Shown one piece after another: positions 11,293 to 23,995 of a stretch of 64,000 nt of DNA (position 1 is its first letter; the number at the start of each line of letters is the position of its first letter). The stretch comes from Sarcomyxa edulis (Eukaryota; Basidiomycota; Agaricomycetes; Agaricales; Mycenaceae). The notes beneath the pieces were generated by a model. The model was given only the letters and a program-made list of their open reading frames with translations. It ran no database searches and was not told the DNA's origin. The stretch covers positions 248,001 to 312,000 of the forward strand of contig QUOL01000002.1 in the NCBI GenBank assembly GCA_009761415.1. Direction: 5' to 3'. The translations under genes were made by a program, and so were the position numbers.

Positions 11293-13687
11293 ATGGCATC
11301 GACACTCTTTTACAGTATATTACTGTCTTCCTTATTGGCACCATTATCCGGTGCATCAATCATTACTGACGTTTCTCAACTGGACTCTGCGGTCGCGTCT
11401 TCCACTGTCACTATGTCTAATTTCCGTACCTCCTCCTCCAGTCCACAAATCGACGCGTCTACTGCCGAATGTGTGAGCAAAGCATACTATGATTATATAA
11501 TTGTCGGTGGTAAGGCTTTTGCTACGAGAACAATGGACTTTCATCCTTTTCTGAATTATTTTCTGTAGGCGGAACAGCTGGTAATGTTGTTGCGAACCGA
11601 CTGACAGAGGATCCCAAAATCCGTGTCCTAGTAATAGAGGCAGGCATAACGTATGTCTATGGAAACAGCCGCTGTTTTTTTTTGAACTAATCAGTCTTTC
11701 AGAAACGATGGAGAGATCCCCGCGATTGTCCCGTTCTTGTGTGCACAAGCCTCCCCTAATACAGCTCTTACATGGAACTACACTACGACCCCTCAGAGTG
11801 GATTTACTGACAACCGTGCTGTCACATATCCCAGAGGCAAATTATTAGGTGGTAGCAGTTCTATCAGTGCGTCATTCTAAGAGTACTCCATACTAGACTG
11901 TTGAAATATTTCTCCTTAGATTTTATGTTCTATACGCGCGGTTCGTCGGATGACTTCGATCGTTATGCCCAGGTGACTGGAGACAGCGGATGGTCTTGGG
12001 ATAACATCCAACCATACATCAAAAAGGTTCGAAATCTTCGTTTAGCTCACGGTGACCGTGCTTGATCGTACTTTTACAGCATGAGAATTGGGTGAGCCCA
12101 GCAGATGGCCACGACACCACAGGGGAATTTGATCCTTCCGTGCATAGCACCGGTGGGCCTTTGGACGTCAGTCTTCCTGGATGGGCGACACCACTCGACG
12201 ACAGGGTCATGCAGACTACTCAGGAACTGTCGTCCGAGTTCCCTTTCAACTTGGACATGAACTCAGGAAGTACCCTCGGTGTCGGTGCGTGATTACGGGT
12301 TCAGTTATCATTGCAACTTTATATTTACCATGCATTCTCAGGTTGGGCCCAGTCCACAATCGGTGGCGGCGCGCGCAGCAGCTCTGCTACCGCATATCTT
12401 TCAGCGACGTACCAAGCTAGACCCAACCTAGATGTCATCCTCAACACGCAGGTCACTAAACTTCTTCGAACTGGCGTCACTAGCCCCAAGGCCGGTCTTC
12501 CCGTCTTCCTCGCTCTCGAGTTTGCTCAGTCTTCTGGAGGTAAGAAGTGCCAGGTTCAACTTACAAGTGATGCTAATATTCTACACCAGGTCCTCGCTTT
12601 AGGATTGCAGCTAAAAGGGAGATCATAGTTTCTGCCGGCTCTGTAAACACCCCTCAATTGCTCATGCTGTCCGGTATCGGAGATAAAACCGCCCTTTCTG
12701 CCCAAGGAATCACTACCATCGCAAACCTTCCTGACGTTGGTCAAAATCTCTCGGACCATCCTATGCTCCCGAACCAGTTCTTTGTCAATAGTACGGATAC
12801 GTTCGAAGCTATCGAACAGAACGGGACTTTCGCGAATCAACTTTCAGAACTTTGGGCCACTACATTGACCGGTCCTTTAACGAATACCTTGGCTAATCAT
12901 CTTGGATGGTTCAGACTGCCCAGCTCTGATCCCATATTTGAAACATATGCGGATCCCAGCGCTGGACCGAACACCGCTCATATAGAGTTTATCATTGCTG
13001 TACGTTTTTGACTTGTCCGAGGGGATTCGGTTGATTCTTACCTCATTCAAGAACGGATTTGCGAGTTGGGTAGAAGCCTGGCCCACCACTGGCAACTATA
13101 TGTCTATTCTGACTACGGTCGCGTCTCCCGCATCCCGTAAGGATCTCTTCCGTTATCTCCTTCTTTGTTCTCTAACATCATCTGAGAACAGGCGGGTCGA
13201 TTACCTTGAAGTCAAACGACCCTTTTGATTATCCTAACATTGACCCCGCCTTTTTGAAAAGTCCATTCGACCTGCACGTCATGGTGGAAGCGGTCAAGAG
13301 TGTCAGACGCTTCCTGGCTGCTTCTCCGTGGAAGGGCTACGTCCTTGAGCCGTATGGATCGGGAGCATCTTTAGACATTACTTCTGATGCTGCCATCGAG
13401 AAGTTCGCCCAGGATTTCACCGCCAGCGAGTGGCACCCAGTAGGAACAGCTAGCATGTCGCCGAAAGGAGCGTCTCAGGGAGTGGTAGACCCAGATCTGA
13501 CAGTCAAAGGTGTTTCAGGTCTTCGTGTCGTGGATGCTTCGGTACTGGTGGGTAACATCTCTATTTATTATCCTAAAGCTACTGAAAATGCTTTATTCAG
13601 CCTTTCGTTCCAGCATCTCATATCCAAGCTGCTATATACATCATCGCCGAACGGGCAGCTGATTTGATAAAAGCAAATCAGTACTAG
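11293..13687 (+). CDS. Secreted GMC oxidoreductase (aryl-alcohol oxidase-like)
   Basis: FAD-dependent alcohol oxidase or dehydrogenase; secreted members supply H2O2 during wood and litter decay. Ten exons: 11293-11509, 11569-11650, 11703-11866, 11920-12026, 12080-12284, 12342-12539, 12590-12999, 13052-13136, 13192-13547, 13601-13687 (636 residues). It starts with a signal peptide ([21 protein letters not shown]), then the FAD dinucleotide fold [14 protein letters not shown] near 70-84, the GMC signature [11 protein letters not shown], the second signature [17 protein letters not shown], and the catalytic pair in [11 protein letters not shown] (His near 571) and VPASHIQAA (His near 615). These two His residues match the active-site pair of aryl-alcohol oxidase, so the enzyme should be active. 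About 35-40 extra residues between signal peptide and FAD fold are Ser-rich. Substrate is inferred only at family level. Confidence 0.94.
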
Positions 13688-14198
13688 TAGAGCTATATTA
13701 CCATCTAATGACCTTGCGGCAAGGTTTCTCCGCAGCATTTGCGGGTTCGTTCAACGGACCCCGAGATCGTGACGAATGAGAAACAGACGCACCGTGAGCC
13801 GTATGACTAAGCTTAGAAGCCCCTGCCAAGGGAAGTAACAGGGGCAGACATAAAGGTCACATGTCTTTTAACGGAGACGCGTCGTGAATTAAGAACGAAG
13901 ATTTTGACGCGCAGGACTTATCTGCAGAGGTTCACAGAGAGATGGCAGTAAGTTTCTGACTCTCAAAATTGTGGATCAAATTCGAGAACAAGCGGCAAGC
14001 GGGATATCTCACCTACGATTTGTTCACGATTTGAAAGTCGACGGTGACAAGTGAAAGTTCAAAGTCGGGCATCTAGTAGGAGCTCATCAAGCCGAATTAC
14101 ATATATTTGTGATTTCAACTTCGAAAACGAACTAGGTAAGCTTAACAGACGGTGCACCGTAATCGATTGCAATTCGGCGACCTGGCCTTGTGTACAAG
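13688..14198. other. Intergenic, convergent 3' regions
   Basis: Space between the 3' ends of the GMC gene (plus) and the membrane protein (minus). I see no ORF with family features, no repeat of note beyond a small hairpin (ccgca/tgcgg arms, 13732-13746), and no RNA gene. Confidence 0.5.
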
Positions 14199-15599
14199 TC
14201 AATCAGCAGCGTATGTCGGCGGTAACTCGATCAACCCTGACTGAGAGTTCAACCTCAACCCACTATCACTGTGAAGAAGCGTTCGAGTAAGCGAAGTTGT
14301 CTCTTGAACAGCAGATGTCTGGTCACGCTTCATCGTCGACAACGAGCGAGTCGTAGTATGTGTGGGGCGATCCCCAAAGGTTGTACTGATTCCAACCATG
14401 GCTGGAGGAACAACAGGTGCAGCTGTGTATTCAGTTGACCCTATGCCTGAATCAGCGCTTGATGATCCCCAGATTGAGTGTTGCTGTGCCTCCAAGCGAC
14501 GTATCTGTGCCCTCATCTGTTCCAACTCAGCTGCTACGTCCAACCCATCCTCGTTACGTCCTGACCGTGACCGTTGACCATTACGCTCAAGATCGTCGAG
14601 GGCCTGCCGCTGCCGAGCTATCTGTCGTGAAAGGTCGTCCTGACGTCCTATACTAGCCGCACCCGCAGCCCCTTCGCTTAGATCAATCATGTCCCTCCTC
14701 GGTATCAATGTATTCCTGCGGCCACGACGTCGGTAGCAGAGCATAGCAGCAGCAACAAGCGCGACCCCAACGACTCCGCCGACGACTCCACCTACAATAG
14801 CTCCGACATCGGGTTTCTTCTTCGCAGCGCTCGATGCTGTCCCGGTGACCGTGGCGCCGAAGCTCGTTGCGGTAGTAGTGGCTGAGCTCGAGCTGCTTGC
14901 TGACACTACGTCCACTTGATCAGTACTATGGAAACAAATAGATTATTGAATGCAACGGTAGATGCAGAGGAGACATACGAACGTATACATGGCATAATCG
15001 AAAATCACGTACGAGTCGTTTACAAAACTGGTGGTGTCGATTAGGAAGCTGTGATTTCCAGGCGGGATGGAGGTCTGGCTATAAACCAGGACGTTGTATT
15101 GAAAGACATAGGTCCCATCGGTTATGTGCTGATAACTCCCGACTTCTTGCCCGTCTAGGTGAAAGTCGCAGCTCGTGCTGCTTACAAGGCCTGTGCTCGT
15201 GGGGTAGTTTGATTGGACGAAGAATATGTAAATAGCAGTTCCTTTGGGAATATAGAGGTTGAGCTCCAAATTCAAGTGGTAGCGAACTATTTTGATGGTC
15301 TCACCTTGAAAATCGAACGCGACCGACATATTGCTGATTGCTGGAAAATATGTCGCCGAGGTCCACGTATTGTTGAACGTCTTGGTACTGTCTGGTGTAA
15401 TGGCGCAATCAGAGCACTCATTTGAGCCTTTCCAGACCTGGGCACCCGTGAAGTTGGTTGGAGAGTATACAGGTTTTGCTCCCGTAACACTATCGCCTAG
15501 CTGATCGTCAATCGTTCGGTTGGTCTGTGCCCCGAGTGCTGAAGCACATGCGCTGAGGACAATGAGAGAAACGAAAAAAGGGGATGGAAGTCGCCGCAT
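14199..15599 (-). CDS. Single-pass type I membrane protein, paralogue 1
   Basis: Function unknown; architecture resembles a surface sensor or receptor-like protein. Exons 15599-15305, 15241-14983, 14925-14199 (426 residues). Signal peptide (residues about 1-23), an Asn-glycosylated ectodomain opening with TNRTIDDQLGDSVTGAKP and containing SFLIDTTSF and VIFDYAMYT, a Ser/Thr-rich stalk, one membrane span near 226-248 (AIVGGVVGGVVGVALVAAAM) followed by a basic stop-transfer CYRRRGRR, then an intracellular tail with a possible coiled coil (residues about 290-330) and conserved end DSGLRLNSQSGLIELPPTYA. Intron 1 (15304-15242) is 63 bases and open in frame, so it could be mistaken for coding; it is called because the paralogue at 38591-39994 has an intron at exactly this place that is not a multiple of three. 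The ectodomain matches a common agaricomycete family of unknown role. Confidence 0.85.
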
Positions 15600-16369
15600 T
15601 GATGAGTATCAGTAAGTGGGGGTTTGGTTGTAGCCTTGAGGTATACCTACAACGATGGGTCACTCTTCTCGGCGAAGAAGGTTGAAGGGAAAGTGAAACA
15701 CTTCAGAGAATCTAGTATACCCCTGATTATCAGGATCCTGGAAGACATAGGCGCCTACTTGGACACATGTCACATTCCTATCAAGGGTGGATTGAATTAG
15801 CCAGTGAAAGACTCGAAATGTCGCGTTCAACATTGGTTCAACATGCCCGTGGGCGACTCACGACCCAGCAAAGTGTGTCCTATATATGCACTATGATATG
15901 AACCTGGGTGCGTTCTTGAATCATCGGCTGTACCTATGCCGTGATCGTTCGTGTTGACCAACTTGTGATTAGGGATGGTGGTTTTGTGGCGGCTCAGTGG
16001 CTGTCCACTCGGAGAAATTCGCCTTTTCCAGATGTTTATTCCTACCAACAAGAGCCCCGGTTTCAAACACAGAGAAATCTCCGCAGGTTTTCTCAAAGTT
16101 CCTTCTTAACTGTCTCTTGCTTTGAACAGACAGCTGTTCTCATACCAGGAAGATCCCAATTAAAATCGTTTGGATCTTCTACATAATCCGTTATCAATCT
16201 TTGTTCGTGGCGGTGGCGAAGCGCCCAAGTTCGCTTGCTGTGTTCGTACGTATACGTGACATAGCCCTGAGCGCACTGAACCCAGTTACCGGTTGCCCAA
16301 ACTGCCACTGAGGCAACACCCTGTCTCATAGTTTTCAACAGTGTACACAACACCTCCACTTTCTCCCCA
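15600..16369. other. Divergent intergenic region, membrane protein / mannosyltransferase
   Basis: Must contain both promoters. A TATA-like string on the minus strand (plus strand ctatatatgca, 15879-15889) is about 280 bases from the minus gene, rather far for a TATA box. A 139-codon minus-strand ORF (16093-16512) overlaps the first exons of the mannosyltransferase antisense and shows no domain; I do not call it a gene. Confidence 0.45.
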
Positions 16370-18202
16370 ATGAGTAGACCTGGTGGTGCGATACGATATG
16401 TGTTGATCGTCGTTGGGATCATCGTAAGCCCTTCTTCCATGATGCGCAATCTCACTGTTTTTACATCGAATTGTAGATAGGTCTCCACTATATCCTGACC
16501 GTAACCCACCACAAATTTGGAGGGGTACCGTCTGTGATATCCTCACATTTTACCGACGACGTACCAGTGGCTGCGGCTGCGGACCATACAGAAAATGGAC
16601 TAGGAGTCGCACAGCGGCGCGCTAATGCCTCTTTTGTGATGCTTGCACGAAATTCTGACATTGACGGTGCTGTACGGAGCATACGTGCCTTGGAGGATAG
16701 GTTCAACAGGAATTACGGATACCCTTATGTGTTTCTGAATGAAGTGCCGTTTGATGACGACTTCAAAAGGTCAGTCACTGTCAAATAGTTGAGGTCTACA
16801 GTGACTGAGATTCGAGACTGCAGGAGAGTGTCTGTGCTATCGAAGGCAAAGATGGAGTTCGGCGTCATACCTAAGGAGCACTGGTATCAGCCAGACTGGA
16901 TAGATGAAGAGAAGGCCACAAAGGAGCGGAATCGGATGGCTGCATCAAATGTTAAATATGGAGGTGCGTCAGATACTAGCCTCCTTTAAATTTGCTGTAC
17001 TAATCACCGCCTGTAATCATCAGGCAGTGTGGCGTATGTACGACCCAGTTGATGGATTGCCTGTCCTGACTCCTTATATCTAGTTACCGGAATATGTGTC
17101 GATTCAACTCTGGGGTAAGCATTCCTTGGATTTATTCTTCCGTGGCGTATTTTATTCAAATGTTCTCTAGTTCTTTTTCAAGCACGAACTTCTACAGAAG
17201 TATAGGTGGTATTGGCGGGTCGAGTGAGTGCGCCTCTTATTGACTTAATGTTTGTTCACCGTCTGATTGATTATTCGGCAGGCCCAGTGTACAGTTTCAC
17301 TGTGAGGTTTTCTGGCATCTAGAGACCTGAATGCCTGATCTCAATCGCAAAACCTCAGGCGATATCAATCATGACCCATTCCTATTCATGGAGGACAATG
17401 ATAAGGTATACTGTAAGCGGACGTTTCTGTCGAACACTTTGCCACACCTCTGATCGGAGCTCCCAGCTTTCACGATTACAGTATATGAGATCACTGCGAC
17501 GATACCAAGTCTATGGGGTCATGTCAAAAGTACGACCTCTCCCGTTTCGCATTATTTCTACGTTCCCAATGACCTGCCTTTCAGGTTTCTTGAAGGACCA
17601 CCCACAATTCGTCTCTCCAGACAACTCTATGGGATTCATATCCCATAATGGCGGTGAATCGTATAACAGATGCCACTGTGAGTTTCGAGAACCAGTCTCA
17701 TCATGATTGATTAAATTTACCACCGTTGCTGCGCGCAGTCTGGTCCAACTTCGAATTGGCCGATATGAACTTCTTCAGAGGTCCAGCGTATACCGCATTT
17801 TTCGAATACCTCGATTCTACGGGTGGGTTTTATTACGAGGTGCGTCTCTGAATCTAATTATCTCCCTATTATTATCTCATCATCACCATCATCACCATCA
17901 TCATCCCTTAGCGTTGGGGAGATGCACCAGTACATAGCATTGCTGCTGCACTCTTTGCACGAAAAGACCAGATCCATTTCTTCGAAGAGATCGGATATCA
18001 GCATGATGATTGGAGTCATTGTCCGCTGACGAACGAAGTCTGGGATAATGGACGGTGTGCTTGTGATCAACGGAACAGCTTTGGTGAGTCTGATACATGT
18101 GCTGAATGACATGTCTTCAACTGATGCGGTTCACTATCGATAGACTACGACCAGAGCTCTTGTAAGAGGCAGTGGGATCGTTTTATACAAGGACAGGTCT
18201 GA
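16370..18202 (+). CDS. GT15 alpha-1,2-mannosyltransferase (KRE2/KTR family)
   Basis: Golgi type II membrane enzyme adding alpha-1,2-mannose to O- and N-glycans from GDP-mannose. Thirteen exons: 16370-16423, 16477-16769, 16824-16963, 17024-17033, 17084-17114, 17171-17223, 17282-17301, 17359-17412, 17467-17529, 17585-17677, 17739-17839, 17912-18083, 18144-18202 (380 residues). The start was found by joining a short first exon carrying the signal anchor ([18 protein letters not shown]). Family blocks follow in order: [84 protein letters not shown] and [17 protein letters not shown]. All blocks needed for GDP-mannose and Mn binding are present, so it should be active. Exon 4 is only 10 bases and exon 7 only 20, unusually small; each is required to keep the frame. 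Confidence 0.94.
17875..17906 (+). repeat. (ATC)n microsatellite inside an intron
   Basis: An imperfect tcatcatcaccatcatcacc-type trinucleotide run fills the 3' half of intron 11 of the mannosyltransferase gene, ending just before the acceptor at 17910-17911. It is non-coding here and could vary between strains. Confidence 0.85.
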
Positions 18203-18376
18203 ACCAGGCGATTGTGATGTATGTACTCTTATCTATTTATGGTTAGCGAATGGCCCCAGCCTCCGTGCATAGCTCGGACTTAACACCAGCGAGCAAGCAC
18301 GAAATATGTTCCCCTTCCTCAGGTATACCGTATAATTGATTATCTAAACAAACAGTAAAGGCATGAACTAAACATT

Positions 18377-20793
18377 TCAACCCTCTTTCTGCTTTTGCGA
18401 CTCCATATCAACATGCTCGATAACCTGTACATGGTCCTGCTCCTCTTCATCCTGCTCCACCTCCTGTGGTAGGATCAAATTCAGGATAGCAGCCACAATG
18501 CCGGATGATAAGACTGAAATGAAAGTCAACGTCAATATTTCGCTCACAAATCAAGAGTAGTGACTTACAAGGAGTGCTCAAAATGATAGTGATAGAGTCG
18601 AACAATCCTTGAAGTCCTTTATTCGGGTTGTTCACGCCGTCGAACAGATGTGTGAATATACCCGGTACGAGGAGATCTCCGATACCAAAGGAGAGCGCTG
18701 CAGCGAGGACGAATCGATCTCGGCGTGTGAAGCGTATGTAGGAGAGAACTCGAATTCCAGAAACGCCGACGCTGGCAAATAGGAATGTCGTTACACCACC
18801 GAGGACGGGATTTGGAACTATAATGAAACCGCTATATCAGTCTAGGAAGATGAAGAGCGAACAGAAGAACGTACTGGCAAGGAAGACCCCAGATATCTTT
18901 CCCAAGACACCGAAGAGGATCAAAAAGACACAACACCATCGCCCTGCACCTCGATTCGCACATCGGGTTATCGCTATCACACCGTTGTTCTGCAAAATAT
19001 CGACTAGTTCAATATACGATTCGGTAGTAATATGAGACTAAACTGACCTGCGCGAATATCGACAGCGGCGTGACAGTAAACAAGGCCGAGATGAAGCCAC
19101 CAATACCGTCGCTCTATAGTCCATCGGGTTTAGTGTATCTTCTAAGTGATAGGATAATCGACACTGACCAGAACACCGCCCTGAATTCGCGAATCGAACT
19201 CAACCCCGTCAACGTCAAGCCGCGAGACCTCAGCAGAAGCAGTGATATCGCCTATAGCTTCCATTGCAAGGGAGACTGTACGATACTCAATAAGCATGGA
19301 TTCCAACGGAAAATAGAAAGCAACATGCGTACCATATACGGCTAACATTGGCAATATAGCCGGTGGATAAACGCCGATTTTGAATGTCTTCACCCTGAAA
19401 ATCAAATTGAATTCAAAATCACCCCTACTCACGAGATTTTGGATATGAAGAAAGGAAACATACCATAGAAATGTGATAGCTGGGGCGGTTTTGATGGAGC
19501 TACCGTCGATGTATCCAGCAGCACCGGCAACGATACACCCAACAACCAATCCGACGATGATACTGATGTTTTTGAGGAACGGCGAGCCAAAGAGTTCGGT
19601 CAAGATGATGCTAACGAAAGACAGGAATCCTAGGCCTATGAATTCTGGAGAACCCCAACTATTGAACCAGAGAGGAATTGGATTCAGTAGAGAATGAGAT
19701 AGAGTAGAAGGGAAACTAACGGAAGCGGCCGGGGAGCAAGGGTGGTGGGGCAGAGCTGGAATATACCACTAGTAGGGGAACTTGCACAATCGTTGGACCC
19801 TCCGCCCCAGTTTGGCATGCCAGAAGAACCGATAAGTGATGCTCCGATCATGAGAATCACCGTGCCTGCAAGAAGAGGGTTGAGTGGAAGAATCCAATCT
19901 CAGCATTGTAAGATAGCTGACCAGTGACCATGGGAGGGAATATCCTCTGTAGTAAGCGAGGAGGAACGAAGGACATGAAGATTTCGAGGAAAGAACAAAT
20001 CAACGACGTTCCTGTAATTGTTTTTTCGGATAGGTCAATGTTATGAATCCGGGACATATATGGCAGCAAAGCAAGCATACCTAGTACTTTTCCGTATGCA
20101 TCAGGGCATGCCAATCTCGTCACAGTTCCATCAGCAGCTGTAGTCGATGAACATGTACCGTCCTTATACATAGCATCGAAAATCTGACGGTTTGAGGTAA
20201 GCCAAGTCCTGCTTCTATAACCTTTTGGAGTACGTACTGCGTTTGCCGTGCTGAGCGTCGCAAAACTGGTTCCTACGACGCTGATGAGGCCAGTCCCAAG
20301 ATAATATCCTCTGAACAGTTTTATGCGTGACATCTGCACAAGACTCAGAATACCTGAAAACCAAGTCAACCTAAGGCCGCACGACGGAATTAACTACTGA
20401 GAGAAACATACCACAACCAATCAAAGACGCCGATATCATATACGCAGACGTCTCACTATCCAGACTCAACGCACTAGCGAAAATAATGGGTGGAGTGATC
20501 AGACCGGCCAGCATAGCGAGGGCATGCTGAAGTCCACTCGAGATAGCCAACACAAGAGGAAGTTCAGCGTCAAGAGCGTAGAACGGCGGCATCGACCGTT
20601 TTGTCTTTCCGAATGGGAGAGATGGCATGCATAACCAGCCGTAGTCGTAGTCCCCCAACCAGCCTTCTCTGGTGGTATATTTTCGTTGAAGCCGTTTGAT
20701 ACCAGAGCGCAATCGGCTATGCTCTTGTGTAGTATCAATTTGTGGGGAAGCCGTTGGCTCCAGTTGGCTCTTTCGAGTTGAAATGGACGACAT
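18377..20793 (-). CDS. Uric acid-xanthine permease (NAT/NCS2 family, UapA/UapC-like)
   Basis: Plasma-membrane proton symporter taking up purines as nitrogen source. Twelve exons: 20793-20412, 20353-20238, 20183-20081, 20011-19922, 19865-19721, 19658-19464, 19394-19333, 19275-19169, 19113-19048, 18989-18875, 18817-18569, 18513-18377 (588 residues, the usual length). The diagnostic NAT motif QNNGVIAITRCANR spans the exon 9/10 junction; the upstream LQHALAM His motif and the amphipathic MEAIGDITASAEVSR block are also present. The N-terminal tail is cytosolic and basic; the C-terminus is very acidic (QEVEQDEEEQD), as in UapA where it governs trafficking. The motif predicts uric acid/xanthine rather than uracil or ascorbate. 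Its 3' end is only 174 bases from the convergent mannosyltransferase, so the transcripts may overlap. Confidence 0.96.
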
Positions 20794-21222
20794 GGGGGAT
20801 AAGGGGAAGGGGGCAAAATTGTCTCGACCACGTCAAAACTCTGGGTTAAGCCGATTTATACCTTGACATAAATCGGTCCAGACATCCATCTACCAGGAAC
20901 AAGATAGCAAAGTACTATCTGGTCGGTCGATATCTCCTTCCGTAACGCCCGCATGTCGACGCAGATAAGAACAGATAACATGGAGACATGACATTTCAAT
21001 GGAAAATGTGCGATCGACGGTGATCGAAAGTCGCGAAAACAATTGCCCACCCCGAATTTCGAAGGCGGGGCAACGCGCAGAGATATCGATTGCAAGAAAT
21101 GCGGAACATATCTCCAACTGCAGTGGCATTTTCAAAAGAGATCCTACAAATTGATAAAAATACAACTCAAACAGCTATGTAAAGTACAGTAACAAGAATA
21201 TACCCCCGCATCGCACTCAGAC
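20794..21222. other. Intergenic, purine permease 5' flank
   Basis: Lies between the permease start and the 3' end of the histone deacetylase (both minus). It should hold the permease promoter. No ORF or repeat stands out and I cannot point to a convincing TATA box or GATA cluster. Confidence 0.4.
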
Positions 21223-23560
21223 TCATGCCATCCACGGACCTCCCTCGTCTTCTGGATCCGGATCCTCAATAGCCTCGTCGTAATCGACCTCTTCCTCCTT
21301 CACATGGTAGACATCTTCTTCATCGACATCCTCCATATCTTCCCCATCTTCATCACCCTCTTCCTCTTCCTCTTCCTCATCATCCTCATCCTCCATATCC
21401 ACATCCGACCCCACATCACGACTGCCATCATTACACGCCCTCTCAGCCACAGCCCTAGCCAAACCCCTAATCCTCTCCAAATCCACCGCCCGATAGTCAG
21501 ACCCAGTCCCAGCCCCAAACAACTCCGGCAACCTCGAAACAATAACCCTCTCCTTCCCCTCATCCCACGCCGCCAACGGACTCTCAAAGAACCGCCGCTT
21601 CGCACCCCTCGTAGGCGGTACCCCGCATTCTAAATGGTTGAATCCATCTCTATCTCGCTGAGAAGGCACGTCGAAGTATTGACCTGTGAGGAGACTCATG
21701 CGTTTCCTGGAGGATCTTTGGGTGTGTCGATATTTGGCTCGGGAGGTCGAGTCGCCGTCGGAATCCCAGATGGTAGATTCTTGCTCAGAAGAGTCATCGT
21801 CCGAAAGGGTATGATCAGAATCTTGCAGATCGTATATATATCGCGCGTGCTCTGTGTTTTTTGTTTTTGTGTTTGTTCGAGGGTCAGTCAACTGTTGTCA
21901 CACAAATCATGTCTAGATGATTAGCTAGAAAACTCACGCGCTAACCGGTCATCAAGCTCATCTCTTCCTTCTTCCTCATCTCTCCCAAACCCTAAATGCT
22001 CTTTGACACTCTCTTTCGGAACGTCTTGCATCTGCACAGACGGCGGTCCATCTAATTGTTGTAATTGTGCCAAGGCTTCCTTTCTATGAGGGATATATCA
22101 ATATCAATATTACATCTTCGTAGCAGTGTAGAAAGAAATACTTACTTGACACCCTCAAGCGACCCATCCCTCAAATTCAAATCCTCCATATTATTCTCCG
22201 CCACCTCCAATCGATACCTCGGCCCAAACCATTCGAAATACTCATTCCACGGTAGATGTTCATCGATAGTATCCTCGATCGCCAACGCGCACGCTGTCTC
22301 GTATGTCCATGTTCGCGCGACGTTCTTCACTGTATAACCTCCCCCACCGAGAAGTATGAGGGGGATGTTAGTCTTTCGTAGGAATTGGACACAGTGGGCG
22401 TGGCCGTGCATGGTTAGGTTGAAGCATCCGAGTTTATCGCCTGCGAGAGAATCTGTCCCGCATTGGAGGACGACGGCGGATGGTTTGAAGACTTCTAGTA
22501 TTCGACTGACGACCTAGATATATGTTGTCAGCGCGGTTTTTCAAAAGTTATAAAGATGCCACAACGCACCGGCTCAAACACGCTTTTAAAACTTTCATCT
22601 GCAATCCCATCCTTCAGCGGCACATTCATAGCATATCCCTTCCCTTTCCCTCTACCCTTGTCGTCTTGAGTGCCCGTTCCTGGGAAATATTCGCCGAACT
22701 TGTGGAAGCTGCACGTCATGACGCGATCTGTAGTGTAAAATGCCTCCTCGACGCCGTCACCGTGATGGCAATCTAGCAAGAAAAGTCCGAAGGTAAGTAT
22801 GGGTCGTGTCATTTTGGGGAACGAGGGATGCATACCTATGTCTATGTAAAGCACGCGAGGATACATCCGGAGGAGCTCGATTATTCCGAGGACAATGTCA
22901 TCTGATGGTTTGAAGTTAATTTAGAGATGAGCGTTGGGGGAAGTAGCTCACTGATATAACAGAACCCAGAAGCTTCGCGTTTTTTGGCATGATGCAGTCC
23001 TCCAGCCCAATTGATGGCAATGTCAGTTGCACCAGAGGTTATACGTTGTGCAGCGGCTGTGGGTTTGTCAGATATCCAAAAAAGCACAAACAATAAGGTC
23101 GAGGAACCCACCTATTGAGCCTCCAGCAGATATCGAGCAAAATTCGAAAACGCCCTCAAAGGCGGGATTATCGTCCCCAACCAGAACTTGACATCGACTG
23201 TGAGTGATTCCGAGTTAGGATCTATTTGAAAACACTCACATCTCGTCCCATGATACGAAAGCTCCTCTGCCGTCTCGGGCGTGACTCTGTTCAAAAAGTG
23301 AACGTACTCGTCTGTATGAAACGAGCTCATCTTCTCTGGTGACGCTCGGTTCGCTCTCTGGATCGGATACAATGAGCTTTAGGTCGTCTTGAGCATAGTT
23401 TTCGACATACCAGGACGTGCATTTTGGGTAACATGTCATATGCAGTGATAAGTTCGTGGGCGATGCGTATTCGATGCGGTTTCATGGGATGGCCCAGTCC
23501 ATAGGTATAACTGCCTACCAGAGGGTCGTAGTAATACGACACTCGGCGTTTACTGGCCAT
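21223..23560 (-). CDS. RPD3: Class I histone deacetylase (RPD3 type)
   Basis: Zinc-dependent nuclear lysine deacetylase, catalytic subunit of Sin3-type corepressor complexes. Nine exons: 23560-23411, 23357-23240, 23186-23112, 23056-22952, 22901-22836, 22772-22570, 22513-22146, 22080-21938, 21851-21223 (618 residues). The N-terminus [17 protein letters not shown] and GHPMKPHR are typical; active-site elements are GGLHHAKK (two His near 136-137), [14 protein letters not shown] (zinc Asp and His near 172-174), CGTDSLAGD (zinc Asp near 260) and the LLGGGGYT Tyr loop. [11 protein letters not shown] after the core places it with RPD3 rather than HOS2. The C-terminal extension, about 200 residues, ends in a very acidic stretch (near-continuous Glu/Asp). 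An upstream in-frame ATG at 23722 exists, but the conserved N-terminus begins at 23560. Confidence 0.96.
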
Positions 23561-23995
23561 GCGGATTCGACAAAACGACCAAGCGAATGAGCTTGAGAGT
23601 GGAAGGAGAGTTGGAGAGTTGGAGGTACGAGGAGGAAAGGGACTTGAAATTTCAAATTTGATTTTGCACCGAGTTGTGCCCGTCGGACCGATCGCCGGTT
23701 CCACCTGAGTTCGAGTCTTCAACGTTCAACAAGACTTTCTTTTCTTCTGAGGCAGCTCCTCTCCTGGAGATACAAACTTACATTCTGGAGAACAAGACAT
23801 CAGTCTAGTGACTTATACTGGAGACCAGGCAAATAAATAAGCAGTACAATGCAAGCACTTTACTCAATCTCTGTAGAAACAAGCATACATGTCAAGTCCA
23901 GAGAAACAGAAAGAAGAAGCAAAAATAGCTGGAGAACACTAAGTAAGTAATCTGATTCTTGGCTTCTCCTAAACAGGGAAGTGTTCAGAAGAGAA
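23561..23995. other. Intergenic, HDAC 5' flank
   Basis: Between the HDAC start and the 3' end of the first array copy, both minus. Expected to carry the HDAC promoter and the 3' UTR of the array gene. I see no gene and no repeat shared with the array spacers. Confidence 0.4.

Noticed and set aside
16093..16512. 139-codon minus-strand ORF between paralogue 1 and the mannosyltransferase
   Set aside because: It lies antisense to the first exons of a well-supported gene, has no signal peptide, membrane span or motif, and no plausible splice partner.
17875..17906. Short repeats that could hint at a CRISPR-like or satellite array
   Set aside because: Simple trinucleotide microsatellite in an intron; no spacers, eukaryotic context.
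23561..23722. In-frame 54-codon N-terminal extension of the HDAC
   Set aside because: Class I deacetylases start close to the RRVSYYYD block; the extension has no conserved sequence and looks like 5' UTR.
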